A DNA stretch of 64,000 nucleotides from positions 8,199,428 to 8,263,427 of the forward strand of contig NC_090173.1 of assembly GCF_024679245.1 (NCBI RefSeq), written 5' to 3'. Numbering within the stretch: the stretch's first letter is position 1; every line of letters begins with the position of its first letter. Shown one piece after another: positions 47,206 through 57,455 of this stretch. Source of the stretch: Pseudorasbora parva. Lineage: Eukaryota > Chordata > Actinopteri > Cypriniformes > Gobionidae. Under the pieces are notes generated by a model. That model was given only the letters and a program-made list of their open reading frames with translations, was not told where the DNA came from and did no database searches. Both the position numbers and the translations under genes were made by a program.

Positions 47206-47252
47206 AAACTGAAGCATTATTTCTCATCATTCATTCGGTTCCTGACATAAAG

Positions 47253-48033
47253 ATGGATCTGCGAGTCTCTTTCGTTCTTCTTTTAATTTTTCTCACTGGA
47301 GGTACAAAAAACAGCAAGTATTGACATGTATTGTTCCAGGTCATACTGTTGCGCATTGACTCAATGTCTTTCTCTGTCTGTAAGGTTATTCTCTCAAGTG
47401 TTACTCATGCAAACCTGATATGACGGGTGCCTGTGCAGCGAAAGAGGAGACCTGTTCACTTCCACATAATTCTTGTGCAACCACTAAGGTGGAAGCATCT
47501 GATGGTAAGTCCAGTGTGATGTGGAAATCTGCTGTAAAAGTGATCATACTGCTGGAGAGAAAGTATACTTGTTAACGGCTACTCTTGAAACGGTTTTATT
47601 ATCTTATGATATGGACATTTATGTCTTTTTTTCCCTAGGGTCTACTGATGTGTCCTACACAGTCAAAGGGTGCACCACTGACTGTGAACTATTGACTAAA
47701 CGGATGTCAATTACACAGAAAGTGACTTTCCACTGCTGTGACACTGACCTCTGCAATGCAGCAGGTATTGGCCTTTGTTTCATAATGCGCTAGCTCTTTG
47801 ATTTCATCCACTGTAACTTTAAATGAGGAAATTATATAAACAATAATAATTCAATATGAACAAGTGATTGTTCATAAGCAGCACAATATCAAACATAGTC
47901 AAGAATAGTGTAAAGTTATAGCAACATGAAAATGAGAAGCTGCTCGTGAATTAATCAAGTAGTACTTTCAGAGCTTTTAATGTTTTAAATTGTGAGAAAT
48001 TTGTCATCAATGAACATGCTGTTTTCATAACTA

Positions 48034-48076
<43 letters not shown>

Positions 48077-49505
48077 CATTATAAGTAGTAGTAGTGTAGT
48101 GTTAAATAGGGCTGCAACAACTAGTCGATAAAATCGATAACACTCGATAATGAAAATCAACGATTCTCATTATCGATTAATCAGATCTGCCCTCTGTGCA
48201 CGCAAAACTTCCACCAGTCTCGCCAAATTACAGCACTGAATAACGCATTACTATGGATAACATGCATCTAGAAATAGTGGAGTGAAAACAGAGCGAGCTG
48301 CTGCAGGAATGATCCAAATGATCCAAGTGCTTAAAACATGAAAATTCAAGCGAATGCATTGGTTTAACATACCCTATGATGTGCTTTACACAGTGCAAAA
48401 CATTCATTTTACAAGTTATATCCACAGATCTACATAGAGAACAGTGGTTATATCCTCATCTGTAAATGGCACTAATTCACACGAGTATTTCTATTTTGCA
48501 TGAAAGCACGTCCTGACAGTCTGTGTCAACTTAAACTTCAAACTTTACTGAACGAGCAGCGGCACGGCAACGCAGAACAGAATGCAGTATAGAGGGAGAT
48601 CATTAATATTCGGCGCAAAAATACTCATTTAGCTGAAATATTTTTTTAATTCATAGCAAAATTTAGGTTTAAAAGTCAACATGTAATTCAAATATTTTTA
48701 TGAGAGCAGTAACTGTTAAGGGATAACAGTGTGTAATACAAATATAGCCCATCCTATTTACAGAATAAAGAAATGACTATTACTGTGTCCATAACAAATG
48801 TGTGTGTATGTGTGTGCGTGTGTGTGTGTGTGTGTATGTGTGTGCGTGTGTGTGTGTGTTGCTGCAAAACATTCCTCTAATCTAATCTGAGTTTGTTTGT
48901 TTTGTGTTTTTGTTTTTCTTTAACATCATTTTAACGTGGGGATTTAAACCGTCCTTTTGCTTAGTGACGTTTGCACATAATGTATAGCACAGATATACCC
49001 TTATGAAAACATCCATGGTTTTATTACAGTAACACCATGTTTTTTGGCGTATTGATTACCATTCTACACAAATACAATCGTTCAACTATGTATTGAAGCA
49101 AAACTATGGTTAATCTGTGGTTAACATTGAATAACTAATATATATATATACAGTATATTAGTTGCTTGTTTTATTTATTGTAAAACTATGGTTAATTCTT
49201 GGACATATTCACTATATACAGTATGTGTTTATAGCACCCAGCTGACACTTTTGTTTGAAGGATAGCACTTGGCAGGATGTGGAATAGTGTTTTTTGTCAA
49301 TAAAATACAATTTGTTTTTGTTTTTAAATCCAATTACTCGAAGAAATTACGTATTGACCAATTAATCGATTATCAAAACAATCGTTAGATGCAGCCCTAG
49401 TGTTAACTAATACTAATGTCCTTTCTGTCTTGTTTAGATGGCGTGTATAAGGGAAGCTTCCTCCTGCTCTTGTCTCCTCTGCTCTTCTACTTCCTGTTTC
49501 AGTGA
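47253..49505 (+). CDS. Ly6/uPAR-domain GPI-anchored protein, four exons
   Basis: Exons 47253-47301, 47385-47504, 47639-47764 and 49438-49505, all introns in phase 1 with GT-AG borders. Total 363 nt, giving 120 residues. Exon 1 is a signal peptide (MDLRVSFVLLLIFLTG). Exons 2-3 encode one LU three-finger domain with ten Cys, from 'LKCYSC' to the closing 'CCDTDLCN'. Exon 4 begins near the cleavage region and ends in a hydrophobic run (FLLLLSPLLFYFLFQ) as in GPI signals. Extracellular, membrane-anchored; role unknown (the family includes CD59-, Ly6- and prostate-stem-cell-antigen-like proteins). TATA box and poly(A) signal are in place. No inactivating change is seen. Intron 3 carries a hAT. Confidence 0.9.
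48036..48076. repeat. (ATT)n microsatellite
   Basis: About 13 TTA units in intron 3. Confidence 0.9.
48107..49399. mobile_element. Non-autonomous hAT in Ly6 intron 3
   Basis: Ends TAGGGCTGCAAC and GATGCAGCCCTA. Flanking 8-mers GTGTTAAA (48099-48106) and GTGTTAAC (49400-49407) match at 7 of 8. Subterminal ATCGAT/AATCGATTA motifs occur on both sides. Contains TG-rich microsatellites at 48798-48860. The right end is only 38 bases from exon 4. Confidence 0.75.
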
Positions 49506-49574
49506 GGCCAGCAGAACTTCAGATTCTACAGACCATAAACTCAATTTAGTTTGTCTTAAGTTATTATAAAATGT

Positions 49575-49580
49575 AATAAA
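49575..49580 (+). terminator. Poly(A) signal of the Ly6-type gene
   Basis: AATAAA 70 bases after the stop codon. A second AATAAA follows near 49628. Confidence 0.7.
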
Positions 49581-49589
49581 GAATTAAAG

Positions 49590-50538
49590 AACACATTGCA
49601 GTTTTAAAATGTGTGATAAACGTCTGTAATAAAATTTTGACATATGTGTAATAAACATCTCTCTCAGGAAGTGACTGAAAATGTGTTTATTTAGTGTCGG
49701 GTGGGGGTATATAAGAAGAGCACAAAGACAAAGGGTGTTTTCACACTTGAGTCAATTGCCTGGTCCGAACAAAAGTTTGATTGCTAACCCCACCCCCTAC
49801 AATCTCAGAAAAAAAAGGTACAGCGTAGGTATAATTTTGTTCCTTGGGGAACAAAACGTATAACTATATGTAAGAACTGTAGGGTAATGGGAATGGTTCA
49901 GGTAAAGTGAGAGTGTGGTGAGCAAACAGTGTCTCGGTCAGAAGACGTCAGGTAATATGGAGTGATGAATTAAGCAGGGAGAAGGCAAGGGTTGTAACAA
50001 CACCAGTCACATTTATTTCAGGTTGACTTTGGTTCAATGCATTTTCTTTGTGCTGCAGAAGTGAATAAAGAAATAATACAATTAGTGACAGCGGTCAATC
50101 AACACAAATTACACAATTATACAAATAAACATAGGAAATGTGAGTTTACAAATCACAACTAAACAGACTTGAAACAATGCAAACAGACTTCCCACAAGGC
50201 TCATGGCACATGTCTGGCAAACAAAGAAATCAATCAACAGTGCACATGTTCACAGAGGGACAGTAAATCATAATGATAGATTGACTCACGTTAATTCAGA
50301 AAGACGCACACAGTATGCATCAAAGTGCTGGTAGAGAGTGCAAAGAATGAGCCAAAGGGTTCACAATCAATTTATAGACAACAGGTGAGGCGGGCATGGT
50401 CAGGTGGCAGGTGGCAAAGTATTCTTAAAAGAGTGAAATGGACCAAAAAGGGAATGGAATGACAGGAGTCTTTTCACTATATCTTTAAAGGTACACAGTT
50501 GATACTTGGTTTTCAAACCTGTCCTGGAGGTACCCCAG
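49590..50538. other. Gene-free stretch
   Basis: No supported gene or recognised element. Confidence 0.35.
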
Positions 50539-50566
50539 CCAGTGTTGTAGTCAAGATCACCTCAAC

Positions 50567-50868
50567 TGAGACCAAAACAAGACCAATACTTTGTAGGGTT
50601 GAGACCAAGACAAGACCAATACTTTGTAGGGTTGAAACCAAGACAAGACCAAGACCAAGAATTTGTGGGGTTGAGGCCAAGACAAGACCAAGACTTTGTG
50701 GGGTTGAGACCAAGACAAGACCAAGACTTTGTGGGGTTGAGACCAAGACAAGACCAAGACTTTGTGGGGTTGAGACCAAGACAAGACCAAGACTTTGTAG
50801 GGTTGAGACCAAGACAAGACCTAGACTTTGTGGGGTTGAGACCAAGACAAGACCAAGACCAATGCAGG
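50567..50868. repeat. 33-bp minisatellite
   Basis: About nine tandem copies of TTGAGACCAAGACAAGACC / AAGACTTTGTGGGG. As the unit is 33 bases, all six frames stay open and give 11-residue repeats (VETKTRPRLCG on +). Not considered a gene. Confidence 0.85.
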
Positions 50869-51555
50869 TCGAGACCGAGTCAAGACCAAGACCAGACCAG
50901 CACCCCTTAAATTCATCTAAAAGATCCACATCTACTATCTGAGAAATTACTTCTATTTAATTAATAAATACAATCAGAATAGTAAGACACTATAACACTG
51001 ATGCCAGTCACTAACAATAAAATTAATGTTACAGAAGTTGCATCTGAATTGGTACAATTACAAATAATGTTCAGATTAATTTAACATTAAAACAACATAA
51101 TTTAGCATTCACGGAATCATTCATTCAACCGATTTGTTCAGGGCAGCCGATTCATTTAATAATTAAACGTTGCTGAATTAACAAAGACAGTTTAAAATTT
51201 GTAATTCTAATATTATCTTCTTGTCTATTGAATGTTTGTATGAATCAATATAATTTGCAATCATGCTTATATTCATGAAAACAGCTCTCTCGCTCCTGTG
51301 ATATTGCTTCATTATATTCTATTTTATATTTTTTTAAAACTACATCTCAGAATGTTTTGGCTATTTATATAAATTTTGGGCATTTTTGAGACAATGCTGC
51401 ATTCTTTTTGAACCGGCAGCACAGTAATAAGAGAAATCACATTACAAAGAAGTTATTGATTGCATTTTATGCAGTAAGTTTGACATCAAATCACAGTAAT
51501 GATGTTAAATCAAACAATGCACCAGTAGTTTAGTGATATCCTTGCAGTTGTGGTC

Positions 51556-52052
51556 TAGCCTAGAAATCTAGACGCACCCTAGCGGCAGCAAATCTAATCT
51601 GCCCGCAAGTGTCTTCTAGCAACTCTCAATACCCTTCTGAGCTGTATTCCCCTAACTCTTGCTGGACCAATCATAATGACGACGGCCGAGTTGCGTTTGT
51701 GTGCTTCTTGTAAACACAGAAACTGGCGAAAGGCGGTCTTTCGAATCAGCTTTGACCGCGACTCTGGAAGACTTGGAGTTAAGCTTTTCTCTGAGAAAAG
51801 GACAAAGAACGGCACTGAAGTCATTCTTAAAAAGGGAAAGATGTGTTCGGAGTTTTGCTGACCGGATACCGCAAAATGTTTAATCTGTCAACAAGCTCTG
51901 CTTCACCTTCGTTGCTCTGGTTGGTGGTAGTGCTATCCTATGGCGTACAGAGGGAGTTTGAAAGACAACCGTTTATCCGCCCCATCAGATTGAGCTGTCA
52001 ATGGTGAGTTTCCAGACCAAACATCTCAATGTGGGTCTGGCTTGTCAGGCTA
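51556..52052 (+). mobile_element. Complete TAGCCT-ended TIR element, copy A
   Basis: Ends TAGCCTAGAAATCTAGAC and GTCTGGCTTGTCAGGCTA. The 9-bp duplication GTTGTGGTC is exact (51547-51555, 52053-52061). 497 bp, non-coding. Superfamily uncertain; a 9-bp duplication recalls Mutator-like elements. Confidence 0.75.
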
Positions 52053-52190
52053 GTTGTGGTCTTGACTGGTCTTGAAATAAAATCCTGAGTCTGAGACCGA
52101 GTACAAATGCGGTCAAGACCAAGACGAGACCAAGACCTTAAAAAGAGACGAGACCAAGACCTTAAAAAAATGAAGACCAAGGCTGCATTT

Positions 52191-52381
52191 TCCCGATAAC
52201 GTTGTCTCTTAGCGCGCTACAAAGACTCTAAAGGTATAACTTAACTGGAGGTATACCCTTTCTAGGCGTGTTCTCCGAACTATACCTTAGGAGGTTGCTT
52301 AAGGTAACCCTTCTTAAAGAGCAACTCCGGTGGATTTTTAAGTTTAACTTGATCGTTATATCTTTGTGAGTACCGTGTATA
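52191..52381. other. Spacer
   Basis: No supported feature. Confidence 0.3.
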
Positions 52382-53098
52382 TGTAACGCTCCTTATCCGA
52401 CGGCACTCAAATCACCAGGCGGACAAGAGGAACTGCGTTCAATCATGCGTTTTGTTTATTTTCTGTAACACAAGGAGAAAAATATTTCCTCTGGCGACAC
52501 AGTGGGCATTTAGACATTTATGCATCCCCTCTGTGCATGAGATACACTTCTCTGCCCCCCTTTTATTGAACAAACACCTAATCGCGCTGCAACGCGAATT
52601 TTATTAGAATAATTTTAACAGTAAACATTCAACCATATCAACATACCTGTAACACAAGGAGAAAAATATGTCCTCTGGCGTATATGCATCTATCTAAAAG
52701 AACAAACAGAAATGAGATTCACCTGTATACTAGTCAAAAAGATGTCGTCAGCCATGCTATCGCACATGGTGAGCAAATTATGTCTAAACTTCAACACAAT
52801 CAACTACCATATCGTTTCACAACATCACTGAACTTTCAATTTAACATTATTTATGAGATGAGCATGTTTTATGTTATAAAAATAATCTAATTTCGCTGGA
52901 GCACATTTTTACCTACCCCCTCTGTGCATGAGATACACTTCTCTGCCAAAGAAAGGGGTGTGGTCACAGGTTAAAGGTGAATGACCCACTAATTACTTAA
53001 TGTCACCACCGGAGGTCACACAACAACAATTAACTGAACAAAAACAGTGTATTTGGTGAAAGTCATAACATTTAAAGTAACATTTTAACCCTGTTACA
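52382..53098. repeat. Probable solo LTR
   Basis: TGTAACGC...CCTGTTACA (inverted ends TGTAAC/GTTACA), 717 bp, flanked by TATA on both sides (weak because AT-rich). It contains two internally repeated pieces, CTGTAACACAAGGAGAAAAATAT (52463, 52646) and CCCTCTGTGCATGAGATACA (52527, 52914), so it may itself be rearranged. Confidence 0.45.
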
Positions 53099-53473
53099 TA
53101 TAGAAAAAAAAACTAACCGGATTGGTGCTTGCGACACGGTGATATTACAGTTAATGCCCAGAGCCCCCCCTCAGCTAAAACGGCAGCTTTGGGGGCATAC
53201 CCATAAAGGGTGTCTTTGTGCCTCTTAACAGACACAAAATCCAATTGAAACGTCTGTCTAACATGAACAGGGCCCTTACATGACAACGAGATGCGTATAA
53301 CCACTTAAACTCACCTAAATAGTGTTTTAGATGGCTAGCTGTAGTCTCGTGCTGAAGTCATGTGGGAACGCAGTGTAACCGGAAGGTAAACAAAGAAGTC
53401 CAGTTGGGAGGAGCGTTGTGTGTGTGGGTGTGTGTAGAGTGGGTATCGGCTCACAAGAGAAGAAGACATAAAT

Positions 53474-54425
53474 ATGGAGAATATAGAAGATTTTGAACAC
53501 ATGGAAGAGGCTTTGGAGTTTGATGGTCGTCCTTATTTATCCGAACCCGAGTATACAGACGAAGAACTAGCCTCACAAGAGTTGGAAAGAATAAGACAGA
53601 CAGAAGGGCAACTGGCAGATGAAGCATATGCTTCCAGGACATGGATTTCGGACAACTGGTGGTGTTTGTGTGGGTGTTGTGACCCAATGCCTAGCGAGGA
53701 AGAAAGCCTGTGCTGTAAAGAGTGGGATCTCATACAGCCAGGTAACGAAAAATGTTTCACATGTATCGAGGAATTTCCTGCTCTTATCCAAAAGGCAGTC
53801 CTGGACACTTTCTTCTTCATTCCTAAAAAAAACTAGCCTGACAAGCCAGACCCACATCAAGATGTTTGGTCTGGAAACTCACCATTGACAGCTCAATCCG
53901 AGGGGCGGATAAACGGTTGTCTTTCAAACTCCCTCTGCACGCGATAGGATAGCGCTACAACCAACCAGAGCAACGAAGGTGAAGCAGAGCTTGTTGATAG
54001 ATTAAACATTCACCGTATCCGGTCGGCTAAACTCCGAACACATCTTCCCTTTTTAAGAATGACTTCAGTGCCGTTCTTTGTTCTTTTCTCAGAGAAAAGC
54101 TTAACTCCAAAGTCTTCCAGAATCGCAGTCAAAGCTGATTCGAAAGACCGCCGTTCGCCAGCTTCTGTGTTTACTAGAAGCACGCAAACGCAACTCGGTC
54201 GTCATCATTATGGCCCCGCCCGCCGACTCTATACACGATGTGATTGGCCCGTCCAGATTGAGAGGAATACAGCTCAGAAGGGTATTTGAGAGTTCCTAGA
54301 CGACACTTGCGGGCAGATTAAATTTGCTGCCGCTAGGGTGCGTCTAGATTTCTAGGCTAAAAAAAACCTCGAAGAGATGTCCAAAACCAGAGGGACTAAA
54401 TGGACAGCTTGAGTTGAATATCTGA
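53474..54425 (+). pseudogene. P2X7-intracellular-domain-like protein, disrupted near its C-terminus
   Basis: A 120-codon open frame starts at 53474 (MENIEDFEHMEEALEF). The acidic N-terminus has 'GRPYLSEPEYTDEEL'. From residue 62 comes a Cys-rich module, 'WWCLCGCCDPMPSEEESLCC' then 'KCFTCIEEFPALIQKAVL', which matches the zinc-binding intracellular domain of P2X7 receptors as found in many multicopy fish proteins. There is no transmembrane segment. The frame stops at the first bases of a 526-bp TIR element. Without it and one copy of the duplication, the frame continues 'SKRCPKPEGLNGQLELNI' to TGA at 54423-54425. Probably transposon-borne (see the Kolobok elements). Confidence 0.65.
53834..54359 (-). 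mobile_element. TAGCCT-ended TIR element, copy B (inverted)
   Basis: TAGCCTGACAAGCCAGAC at the left and GTCTAGATTTCTAGGCTA at the right. Same family as copy A in the other orientation, 526 bp. Flanking 9-mers AAAAAAAAC and AAAAAAACC match at 8 of 9. It interrupts the P2X7-like ORF. Confidence 0.75.
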
Positions 54426-54961
54426 TTGTTAACATGACATGTACCTTTTCCTTAGTCATTTTATTAGTATTTAATTCTTTGTTGTTATTGCTGTAAATAC
54501 ATTAGCCATTTCCCTTGTAAACTCCCCAAACATCTGCTCTTTCTGCCATCACCCCCATTTCCCTGTAGAAAATGCAGACTGCTGGCCTACCGTGTTGTGC
54601 TAGAATGGCCACTAAAAGGAGAGCGTCTTGGGCGTGGCAGTAGAAGACCATTACAGTAGAGTAGAGTACCATTACTTAGCTGAGTTGTATCAGTGATCAG
54701 AAGAAAGTATCCCTCCCCCACTGGTACTTACATTGGATTTCAGGAGGCAGAGGAGCTATTTTAAATGTTTTAGTTTGTATTCATTCATTATAATAAAGAT
54801 AGTAAATCAAAGTTCTTGTGCTCCTGTGTTTTTACTCGAACTATAAGAACACAGTATGACAGTTTCAAACAAAACTTTATTTTACAACAGTAAATAATAG
54901 AAAAGTGTAAGCTTTATATAAAAAAATGTAATATGGCCAGATAATTGTGGTGTTGTCAAGC
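54426..54961. other. 3' region between two convergent broken genes
   Basis: Contains an AATAAAG poly(A)-like signal near 54792 on + and no exon. Confidence 0.4.
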
Positions 54962-55779
54962 TCAAAAGCGAGATTTGGTATTAGCGACCAAATCACCCTT
55001 CTCCGGCCTTGGAATTGGAGCAATGTTCTGGAGCAATTTCCTTTGTCCTGGTTTACGAGGGGGTAAAGTGTCGGAAAAGACGACCGTACTGTCCTCTCTC
55101 CTCCTCACCACACGCTCAACAAGATCATGCCGAAAGGCCTGTGTGGTGATGTCAAAAATGGGTTTTGCAACCCATTGCTGACTCTGTCTAGAGTATACAG
55201 CTTTGTACCGTGGTGTCCTAAAATACATGAAATTACAAATTACACACAGCATCTCCATGGAAAACCTGAAGAGACTAGGTAGTATACAATATATATGTGA
55301 TGTCATGTAAAACATATTGATATAAATCAGCATATATTATATGATACCTTCTTTTGTCTTTGCCTGTGGTCTCCCAACGTTACCATTATGGTCAACTACT
55401 GCAAGTTGGGTACGAGCCCTCATGCTGTCATAACTGAAGTGGAGTCGCTTCTCAGCATACTTCAGTATGACCTGATGGTACACCTCCAAAGATCCTGTAT
55501 AAATAGAATATCACACACTTTTTTTTTTTAGATTTTTCGTCAATAATCATCTGACTGTAAATATATTTGAATCAATGTAAATAGATACCAGTATGCTTGA
55601 AGAGTGACATCTGCCTCAAGTCTCAAAGGAGATTTTTGTCCAACACCACTCCCTTCAGTGCCTCAAAAGCTGATGAATCTGGTCTCAGCCAGCTTTTACG
55701 CCTCTGTTCATCCTCTGTCAGGGTTGTCTGATGGCAGGTGTACTGACCACCATCCTCCTCCCACCGGTCGTACACAGTC
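54962..55779 (-). pseudogene. Multicopy fish protein, C-terminal exons (possible Kolobok-type transposase end)
   Basis: Three minus-strand exons. 55779-55589 reads 'LTEDEQRRKSWLRPDSSAFEAL' and ends in phase 1; CTT TGA GAC in it is a nonsense change where related proteins, as I remember them, have Arg. 55494-55348 joins in frame: 'GSLEVYHQVILKYAEKRLHFSYDSMRARTQLAVVDHN'. 55216-54962 reads 'YKAVYSRQSQQWVAKPIFDITTQAF' and ends in a stop, but its phase does not fit the preceding exon, so a frameshift is present. The sequence belongs to a family I recall as abundant in fish, often with THAP N-termini. It is convergent with the P2X7-like ORF. Confidence 0.5.
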
Positions 55780-55884
55780 CTATAAAAATTAGATTGAAGT
55801 AATAGTTGGTGAAAAAATTTCCTGGTGCAAATATTACGTTATGTGCCATGTAAACACTATTACAAAATACAGTATTTATGACCA
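55780..55884. other. Spacer
   Basis: No feature; the junction with the LINE lies near 55885. Confidence 0.3.
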
Positions 55885-57455
55885 CTTATTACACCGATGG
55901 AAAGGCACAGATTCAAGTTTTTTGTCAACAATTTTCTTATAATGCTACTGCCACAGTGAAGAGAAATGTGAAAAATTTGGAAGTTGAGATTAAAGAAATG
56001 GAAAAAAAAAAAGATTGATGTTGCGGATTGTGGGACAATGAATATTATAAAAAATAAGAAAATGGAGTTGTCATTTTTGGAACAAAGTCATTTTTGGAAC
56101 AAAGAGTGAAATGTGCACTAGTTCAAGCTAGAATATCTTCAATTAAAGGAATGGATGCTCCAACTGCTTATTTTTTTGGCCTTGAACGGAAAGAGGCACA
56201 AAAGAAATGTATGCTTCATCTTAAAAGAGACAATGGAACAATTACCTCAGATCCAATAGAGATGAGAAAGTTGGGTATTGATATTTATAAAGAACTGTTT
56301 AGCAATATGGACTGTGATGTTGCATCTATGGACCAGTTCTTAAAGGACCTTCCCAAATTAAGGCCTGAGGATCAAAAGCCATTGGACAGAATGATTTCTT
56401 TTGATGAACTTTCAAAGGCTGTGCAGCATCTTTCTACGGGAAAGTCACCTGGAGTGGATGGGTTACCTGCAGAATTTTATCAAGCATTTTGGGGTGTTTT
56501 AGGAAATGATTTGTATGATGTATTTTATGAATGTTTTAAAAGAGGTTGTCTAGCAAAAAGCTGTCAGAGAGCTGTGTTATCACTACTGCCTAAAAATGGA
56601 GACCTGGGGTGGTTGAAGAATTGGCGCCCAGTGTCGTTAATGTGTTTAGACTATAAAATACTGTCTAAGTGTTTAGCCAACACAGACTAAAACATATCTT
56701 GCATACTGTGGAGGAAAGAGAACAGACTTATTGCATTTCTGGTCGTACAATAATGGACCATTTGTTTCTTCTGAGGGATGTGATTGATATGTCTATTAGA
56801 AATAATCTTGATGTGGGGTTTATATCTATAGATCAAGAGAAAGCTTTTGACCGAGTAGGTCATGAGTACCTTTTTACTGTTGAAAACTTTTGGATTTGGG
56901 GAGAATATTATTTCATGGATAAAAATACTGTATGAAGATGCCACTATTATGCTTACGATAGGAGGATAGGAGGAGGCTTGAGTCGTCCAATCCCTGTTAA
57001 AAGAGGAATCCGGCAGGGATGTCCTCTATCAGGAGAGCTTTATAGCTTAGCCATTGAACCCTTACTGTGTAAGCTCAGAAAAGAGTTAAAAGGTTTAATG
57101 ATACCAGGTGATAATTCAGGGTTAAGGTATTCTGTATCTGCGTATGCAGATGATGTTAATATTTTTATTACTGGTCAAAAAAATGTTCAGATACCTTGTA
57201 AAAAAAACCTGTATGAAAAATCATCTTCAGCCAAGGTTAACTGGGCTAAGTGTGAAGGGTTTGTTGTGGGTTTTTGGTTGAAAAGGGGTCACCTCATCTT
57301 CCTGAGGGTCTGAAATGGGGAAAGGAAGGCATTAAAGTGTTGGGGTGTTTCTGGGGATTGAGACTTATAAAGAAAGAAATTGGGAGGGTCTGCTTGAGAA
57401 GATGTTGCCAAGTTGTCTAAGTGGAATTGGCTATTGCCCGAACTATCGTATAGAG
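55885..57455 (+). pseudogene. Tx1-type LINE ORF2: reverse transcriptase part
   Basis: 55885-56060 is a degenerate pre-RT stretch. 56094-56690 gives 'MDAPTAYFFGLERKEAQKKCM', 'LSTGKSPGVDGLPAEFYQAFW' and 'RPVSLMCLDYKIL'. After frameshifts come 'ISGRTIMDHLFLLRDVIDM' and 'VGFISIDQEKAFDRVGHEYL' (56669-56935), then 'IRQGCPLSGELYSLAIEPLL' and catalytic 'AYADDVNIFI' (56978-57313). A duplicated phrase CATTTTTGGAACAAAG occurs at 56072-56104. Confidence 0.8.

Larger units (their letters stand above)
50539..52190. repeat. GACCAAGAC-rich dispersed repeat, split by a TIR element
   Basis: Starts CAGTGTTGTAGTCAAG, passes into a GAGACCAAGACAAGACC minisatellite, and ends with similar GACCAAGACGAGACC runs at 52060-52190. 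The 51556 element sits inside it. The left end looks hAT-like, but no matching right end was found. Confidence 0.4.

Noticed and set aside
50499..50942. 147-codon ORF of 11-residue repeats
   Set aside because: It follows from a 33-bp minisatellite inside a dispersed repeat; no start context or conservation.
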